In this document: one piece after another, positions 59,403 to 64,000 of the stretch | Position numbering within the stretch: position 1 is the first letter of the stretch | Layout: every line of letters starts with the position of its first letter | From: Staphylococcus xylosus | GTDB lineage: Bacteria; Bacillota; Bacilli; Staphylococcales; Staphylococcaceae | Direction of reading: 5' to 3' | DNA: 64,000 nucleotides | Assembly (NCBI RefSeq): GCF_002732165.1 | Contig: NZ_MRZO01000007.1 | Span: 35,330-99,329, forward strand | The notes under the pieces: model-generated | What the model was told of the DNA's origin: nothing | Database searches by the model: none | What the model saw: the letters and a program-made list of their open reading frames with translations, nothing else | Program-made: the position numbers and the translations under genes

Positions 59403-59885
59403 ATGCAACATAAACAGGATTATATTGAAATGCGTTTGCCAGCCTCAGCAGAATATGTAAGTTTAATACGATTGACCTTATCAGGTGTGTTTTCACGTGC
59501 AGGTGCTTCGTATGATGATATAGAAGATGCCAAAATTGCTGTTAGTGAAGCAGTTACTAATGCAGTAAAACATGCATATAAAGATGACCCAAATGATGTA
59601 GGAATGATAAACCTTTGTTTTGAAATTTTTGATGACAAGATAAAGATCATAATTTCTGATCAAGGAGAAAGTTTTGATTATGAAGAAACGAAAGCACAAT
59701 TAGGACCTTATAAAGAAAATGAAAACATCGATTTCTTAAGAGAAGGAGGTTTAGGTCTGTTTTTAATTGAATCATTAATGGATGAAGTTACAGTTGATAA
59801 AAAATCAGGAGTAACAATCAGCATGATAAAGTATATTAAAAAAGAGCAGGTGCGAAATAATGGCGAGAGAGTCGAAATCAGTTAA
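59403..59885 (+). CDS. rsbW: Serine kinase and anti-sigma-B factor RsbW
   Basis: A 160-residue GHKL-fold kinase that holds sigma B and phosphorylates RsbV. The N-box is [19 protein letters not shown] and the glycine-rich G-boxes are [11 protein letters not shown] and [17 protein letters not shown]. The ATG at 59403 follows ACGGAGGTCGAATAAC; an upstream in-frame ATG at 59373 lies inside rsbV. It overlaps sigB by 26 bases, giving coupled translation. Confidence 0.95.
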   Translation: MQHKQDYIEMRLPASAEYVSLIRLTLSGVFSRAGASYDDIEDAKIAVSEAVTNAVKHAYKDDPNDVGMINLCFEIFDDKIKIIISDQGESFDYEETKAQLGPYKENENIDFLREGGLGLFLIESLMDEVTVDKKSGVTISMIKYIKKEQVRNNGERVEIS

Positions 59886-60630
59886 TGATGTATCACCTGA
59901 ACAAATTAACCAATGGATAACAGAGCATCAAATTAATGAAAATTCTGATGCTCAAGATAAACTTGTAAAGCATTATAGAAAGTTAATCGAATCGTTGGCA
60001 TATAAATATTCTAAAGGTCAATCTCATCATGAAGACCTCGTTCAGGTCGGTATGGTTGGTTTAATCGGCGCAATTAACCGTTTTGACTTATCCTTTGATA
60101 GAAAGTTCGAAGCCTTTTTAGTACCAACTGTAATTGGTGAGATAAAACGTTATTTACGTGATAAAACATGGAGTGTTCATGTACCTAGAAGAATTAAAGA
60201 AATTGGACCACGTATTAAGAAAGTAACAGATGAATTAACAAACGAACTTGAGCGCTCACCTTCTATTACAGAAATTGCTGACAGACTTGAAGTGAATGAA
60301 GAAGATGTGTTAGAAGCAATGGAAATGGGTCAAAGCTATAATGCGTTAAGCGTTGATCATTCTATTGAAGCGGATAAAGATGGTTCAACAGTCACATTAT
60401 TAGATATAATGGGACAACAAGATGACAATTATGATTTAACAGAAAAAAGGATGATATTAGAAAAAATATTGCCTATTTTAACGGAAAGAGAAAGACAAAT
60501 TATTCAATGTACGTTTATCGAAGGTTTGAGTCAAAAAGAAACAGGAGAAAGAATTGGTTTGAGCCAAATGCATGTTTCAAGGTTACAAAGAACCGCGATT
60601 AAAAAACTTCAAGAAGCAGCGAATAAATAA
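59860..60630 (+). CDS. sigB: RNA polymerase sigma factor SigB
   Basis: Alternative sigma factor for general stress, 256 residues. Regions 2 ([19 protein letters not shown]), 3 ([14 protein letters not shown]) and 4 ([36 protein letters not shown]) are intact. It governs stress, pigment and biofilm genes in S. aureus. Its own feedback promoter is before rsbV. A terminator follows 12 bases after its stop. Confidence 0.97.
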   Translation: MARESKSVNDVSPEQINQWITEHQINENSDAQDKLVKHYRKLIESLAYKYSKGQSHHEDLVQVGMVGLIGAINRFDLSFDRKFEAFLVPTVIGEIKRYLRDKTWSVHVPRRIKEIGPRIKKVTDELTNELERSPSITEIADRLEVNEEDVLEAMEMGQSYNALSVDHSIEADKDGSTVTLLDIMGQQDDNYDLTEKRMILEKILPILTERERQIIQCTFIEGLSQKETGERIGLSQMHVSRLQRTAIKKLQEAANK

Positions 60631-60641
60631 TAACTAAAAGC

Positions 60642-60679
60642 AAAAGGCAGAATCTCTAAATATAGAGGACTGCCTTTTT
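60642..60679 (+). terminator. Terminator after sigB
   Basis: AAAAGGCAG ... CTGCCTTTTT with an inner CTCTA/TAGAG arm. Confidence 0.85.
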
Positions 60680-60776
60680 CGTTTGTAGAAATATATTTAA
60701 AATAATGTATTAATCAAATATGTTAAAATGTATAAGATAGACAAGAATAAATACATAATTGTGAGTGGAGGATTCT

Positions 60777-62926
60777 ATGGATAGTAATTTAATACAATCT
60801 ATAAGGGATAAATATAATTTTACGACTAAACAAATCAATGCAGTGTTAGCATTATTGGAAGATAAAAATACTGTACCTTTCATTGCTCGTTATAGAAAAG
60901 AACAAACTGGTGGTTTAGATGAAGTTGAAATTAAACAAATTGATGATGAATATCAATATATGGTTAACCTTCAAAAAAGAAAAGAAGAAGTTATACATAA
61001 TATAGAAAATCAAGGTTTATTAACATTAGATTTAAAGAATGATATCTTGAAACAGACTAAACTTCAGCGTGTTGAAGATTTATATAGACCTTTTAAACAG
61101 AAAAAGAAAACAAGAGCTACAGAAGCAAAAAGAAAAGGCTTAGAACCATTCGCTCAATGGCTAAAACAATCGACGGTAGACATGTCGATTGAATTAAAAG
61201 CGCAACAATTTATTACAGAAGAGGTTCCGAGTGAAGAAGATGCAATTAAAGGTGCACAGGATATTATTGCAGAGTTAGTGTCAGATGAACCAAAATATAG
61301 AAGCAAAATTTTAAAAGACACACTTCAACACGGTAATATTGTTACTCAGAAGAAAAAGAATGCTGAAGATGAGAAAGAAATATTCTCGATGTATTATGAT
61401 TATGCAGAGCCAGTCAAAAAGATTGCGAACCATCGTGTATTAGCTGTTAATCGCGGAGAGAAAGAAAAAGTACTAAGCGTAAAAGTGGAAATGGATACGC
61501 AGGGCATTGAAAACTTTATTTGCAAAAATGAAATAAATGATAAGCATGAAGGTACTTATATAATTGAAGATGCTATAAAAGATAGCTTGAAACGTTTAAT
61601 CATGCCTTCTATTGAAAGAGAAATAAGAGCAGATTTAACAGAGAAGGCTGAAAATCATGCTATAGATGTGTTTAGTGAAAATTTAAGGAATTTATTGTTG
61701 CAGCCTCCAATGAAAGGGAAACAAATATTGGGTGTAGACCCAGCGTTTAGAACTGGGTGTAAACTTGCAGTGATTAACCAATTTGGAACTTTTGTTGCTA
61801 AGGGTGTGATGTATCCACATCCACCAGTTAATAAAAAAGATGATGCTGAAAAAATATTTGTACAATTTGTACAAGCATATGATGTTGAATTAATCGCTAT
61901 AGGGAATGGAACAGCTAGTAGAGAAACGGAACAATTTGTTGCAACAATGATTCAAAATATAAACTGGATGTACAGTTTATTATTGTAAATGAAGCGGGTG
62001 CATCAGTGTATTCTGCATCAGAAGTGGCAAGAAGTGAGTTTCCTGAATTTCAAGTTGAAGAACGAAGCGCAGTTTCAATAGGGAGAAGAGTACAAGATCC
62101 ACTAAGCGAACTCGTTAAAATAGACCCAAAATCTATTGGCGTTGGGCAGTATCAGCATGATGTAAATCAAAAATCTTTAGAAGGTGCGTTAACATTTGTA
62201 GTTGAAACGGCAGTTAACCAAGTAGGAGTCGATGTTAATACTGCTTCTCGTTCATTACTACAATATGTTTCTGGACTTACACCAACTATTGCCCAAAATA
62301 TAATAGATTATAGAGAAGAAAATGGTGCAATAACGCATAATAAAGATATCGCTAAAGTAAAACGATTAGGTGCTAAGACATTTGAACAAAGTATTGGCTT
62401 TATGAGAATAGTGGATGGCAAAGAACCACTAGACAATACATCAATTCATCCTGAGAGTTATAATGTTACTTATCAATTATTAAAAGAAATTGGGATGACT
62501 TCAAAAGATTTGGGCTCAGAGCAACTTAAGTTAGCGCTAAATCATGTGGATATTGAAGTGATTGCTGAAAAACTCAATGTTGGACAACCAACATTAGAAG
62601 ATATAATAAAATCTTTAATTACACCTAATAGAGACCCTAGGGATGAATTTGAAACTCCGATGTTAAAATCAGATGTACTTTCTATTGAAGATTTATCTAA
62701 AAATATGAAACTTCATGGTACTGTGAGAAATGTCGTGGATTTTGGAGCGTTTGTAGACATTGGTGTAAAACAAGATGGTTTAGTACATGTATCGAAATTG
62801 TCTAAGAAGTTTGTTAAAAACCCAATGGATATTGTAAGTGTGGGAGATATTGTAGATGTATGGATTTTAGATATTGATGAGAAAAAAGGAAAAGTATCAT
62901 TGACGATGATAGATCCAAATGGATAA
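60777..62926 (+). pseudogene. tex: tex (Tex-type S1 RNA-binding protein), broken by a single-base frameshift
   Basis: Tex is a nucleic-acid-binding transcription accessory protein of about 715 residues. Here two reading frames cover it. The first runs from ATG 60777 (RBS GTGGAGGATTCT) to a stop at 61988, with the Tex N-terminal and YqgF parts (PFIARYRKEQTGGLDEVE, GVDPAFRTGCKLAVI). The second resumes FIIVNEAGASVYSASEVAR and runs to 62926 with the HhH and S1 domains (VVDFGAFVDIGVKQDGLVHVS). At 61961-61963, AAA before CTGG should be AAAA to join them. Either a real mutation or a base-call error in a short A-run. The parts are otherwise well conserved. Confidence 0.88.
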
Positions 62927-63368
62927 TAATGATTTACAATATTTAACAGAAAAAATATCATCAACGTATTTTGACCGAGAATTTAAACATAAAGCATATT
63001 TTAACAATAGATTAAAAACTACTGGTGGACGTTATTTATTAATTTCGCATAATATTGAAGTAAATGAAAAGCAATTTATAAAATATGGAGAATCTGCAAT
63101 TATAGATATTATAAAACATGAATTATGCCACTATCATTTACACATTCAAGGTAAGGGTTACAAACACAAGGACTCAGATTTTAAGTGTTTAAGTAAACAA
63201 ACAGGGGCACCAAGATTTTGTACACCTCTCGAAAAATATGAAGAACGAGCGAATTACATTTATAAATGTAATAAATGCAAAGTTGAGTTTCCGAGAATAA
63301 GGAAAGTAAACACAAATAAAATGGTCTGTGGTAAATGTAGAGGCAAATTAATTCAAGTACAGAAATAG
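62919..63368 (+). CDS. SprT-like zinc metalloprotease-family protein
   Basis: A 149-residue protein with the HExxH-like zinc motif HELCHYHLH (about residues 67-75) in an otherwise SprT pattern, and a C-terminal zinc ribbon with CNKCKVEF and CGKCRGK. Eukaryotic relatives (Spartan) cut DNA-protein crosslinks; the bacterial role is unsettled. ATG 62919 overlaps the tex stop region by eight bases, so expression may depend on tex translation. A terminator follows. The gene is intact even if tex is broken. Confidence 0.88.
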   Translation: MDNNDLQYLTEKISSTYFDREFKHKAYFNNRLKTTGGRYLLISHNIEVNEKQFIKYGESAIIDIIKHELCHYHLHIQGKGYKHKDSDFKCLSKQTGAPRFCTPLEKYEERANYIYKCNKCKVEFPRIRKVNTNKMVCGKCRGKLIQVQK

Positions 63369-63384
63369 AATATTGAGATGAAAG

Positions 63385-63417
63385 AATGAGTCTTAACCAT
63401 ATGTTAAGACTCATTTT
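63385..63417 (+). terminator. Terminator after sprT
   Basis: AATGAGTCTTAAC / GTTAAGACTCATT with a short loop and T4. Confidence 0.8.
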
Positions 63418-63637
63418 GTACGTAAAAGAGACTAAAAATGCTAATTATCAAAGAAATAAATGAGTATTTTAACTATATAAGTAAATTATAATTGACTAGA
63501 TTGTTATTTTACTCATTTTAGTTTTTGTTTTATATTGACGTTGGGACATATATGTTATAAGATAATAAACGTTGAAAAATTAATAACTACTTCTGTTAAG
63601 AAAACATTAACTTCATTAAATTGAATTTAAAAAGTTG

Positions 63638-63666
63638 TTGACAAAATGTTAAATACATATTATAAT
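63638..63666 (+). promoter_or_regulatory. Consensus sigma-A promoter of the tRNA-rRNA operon
   Basis: TTGACA (63638-63643), 17-base spacer, TATAAT (63661-63666): a perfect match on both boxes, about 47 bases before the first tRNA, with an AT-rich upstream stretch. Confidence 0.85.
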
Positions 63667-63712
63667 AGTATACGTTACTTAATAGAGATCAAAAGAAAAA
63701 CCGTTTTGCTAA

Positions 63713-63795
<83 letters not shown>

Positions 63796-63816
63796 TCAAA
63801 TACCTTAATTTAATAA

Positions 63817-63890
63817 GCGGGTGTAGTTTAATGGCAAAACCTCAGCCTTCCAAGCTGATGTTGTGGGTTCGATTCCCATCACCCGCTCCA
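63817..63890 (+). tRNA. tRNA-Gly (anticodon TCC)
   Basis: Acceptor GCGGGTG pairs CACCCGC. Anticodon stem TCAGC / GCTGA encloses loop CTTCCAA, giving TCC, which reads GGA and GGG codons. The T-loop GGGTTCGATTCCC is canonical and CCA is encoded at 63888-63890. It lies 21 bases after tRNA-Leu in the same transcript. Confidence 0.95.
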
Positions 63891-64000
63891 AATAGAAATT
63901 TAATGAACATTGAAAACTGAATTGCAATATGTCAACGTTAATTCCGAACGCAACATTAAATTGTTGGTTCAAAACAAGTGTTAGAGATAACACAAATTAG
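63891..64000 (+). other. Probable leader of a 16S rRNA gene, cut by the window end
   Basis: GAACATTGAAAACTGAA and CAATATGTCAACGTTAATTCC match the staphylococcal rRNA leader I remember, which lies upstream of 16S rRNA and takes part in the processing stem and antitermination. The 16S gene itself is beyond the window. Confidence 0.6.

Larger units (their letters stand above)
63369..63712. other. sprT-tRNA intergenic region
   Basis: 344 bases without a coding gene. It holds the sprT terminator and the promoter of the tRNA/rRNA transcript at 63638-63666. The AT-rich bases before that promoter may act as an UP element. No ORF with support. Confidence 0.5.

Overview
The window is a contiguous piece of a Staphylococcus chromosome. 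The DNA is AT-rich, the Shine-Dalgarno sites are strong Firmicute type (GGAGG), and gene content and order match the staphylococcal core: luxS, coaW, rpoE-pyrG-fbaA-murZ, rho-rpmE2-tdk-prfA-prmC, glyA-upp-mnaA-atpIBEFHAGDC, murA-fabZ, sceD, thi operon, cls, csoR, rodA, ddl-murF-cshA, acpS-alr-mazEF-rsbUVW-sigB, tex-sprT. Several proteins (MazE, CsoR, TenA) resemble but do not equal the S. aureus sequences I remember, and deoB lies inside the deo cluster, so another, probably coagulase-negative, species is more likely. I cannot name it.

Layout. 1-3.5 kb: nucleoside catabolism (deoC 3' part, pdp, deoB) and a DoxX-like membrane protein. 3.7-10.5 kb: luxS (minus), a coupled M20 amidohydrolase/ATP-grasp pair of unknown role, a DUF2750 protein, coaW (minus), a tandem GNAT protein and rpoE. 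10.5-17.2 kb: pyrG behind a CTP-sensing attenuator, fbaA, murZ, an HxlR regulator and an aldehyde dehydrogenase. 17.4-27.1 kb: rho, rpmE2, tdk-prfA-prmC, sua5-ptpB, ywlG-glyA-upp-mnaA. 27.2-34.1 kb: the complete F1Fo ATP synthase operon. 34.4-38.7 kb: a DUF1146 protein, murA, fabZ, ywpF (minus), a short SSB and sceD. 39-42 kb: TPP riboswitch and thiamine salvage operon tenA-thiD-thiM-thiE. 42-48 kb: yidC, an HD hydrolase and cls (minus), csoR with a small HMA-like partner, a 46-residue protein and rodA (minus). 48-57 kb: ddl-murF, cshA, three bacterial PH-domain membrane proteins, acpS, alr. 57-60.6 kb: mazEF and rsbUVW-sigB. 60.7-63.4 kb: a frameshifted tex and sprT. 63.7-64 kb: tRNA-Leu(GAG), tRNA-Gly(TCC) and what looks like the leader of an rRNA operon cut by the window end.

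Functional themes are cell-wall precursor supply (two MurA paralogues, Ddl, MurF, Alr, RodA, MnaA, SceD), energy (ATP synthase, FbaA), translation (PrfA/PrmC, L31, GlyA, Sua5) and stress control (MazEF, SigB). I see no prophage, insertion sequence, CRISPR array or obvious island. The window is mostly ordinary core genome. The points most worth checking are a one-base frameshift in tex, a cysteine-free HMA-like protein behind csoR, the M20/ATP-grasp pair, a perfect 13-bp inverted repeat over the tdk promoter, and several readable regulatory leaders.
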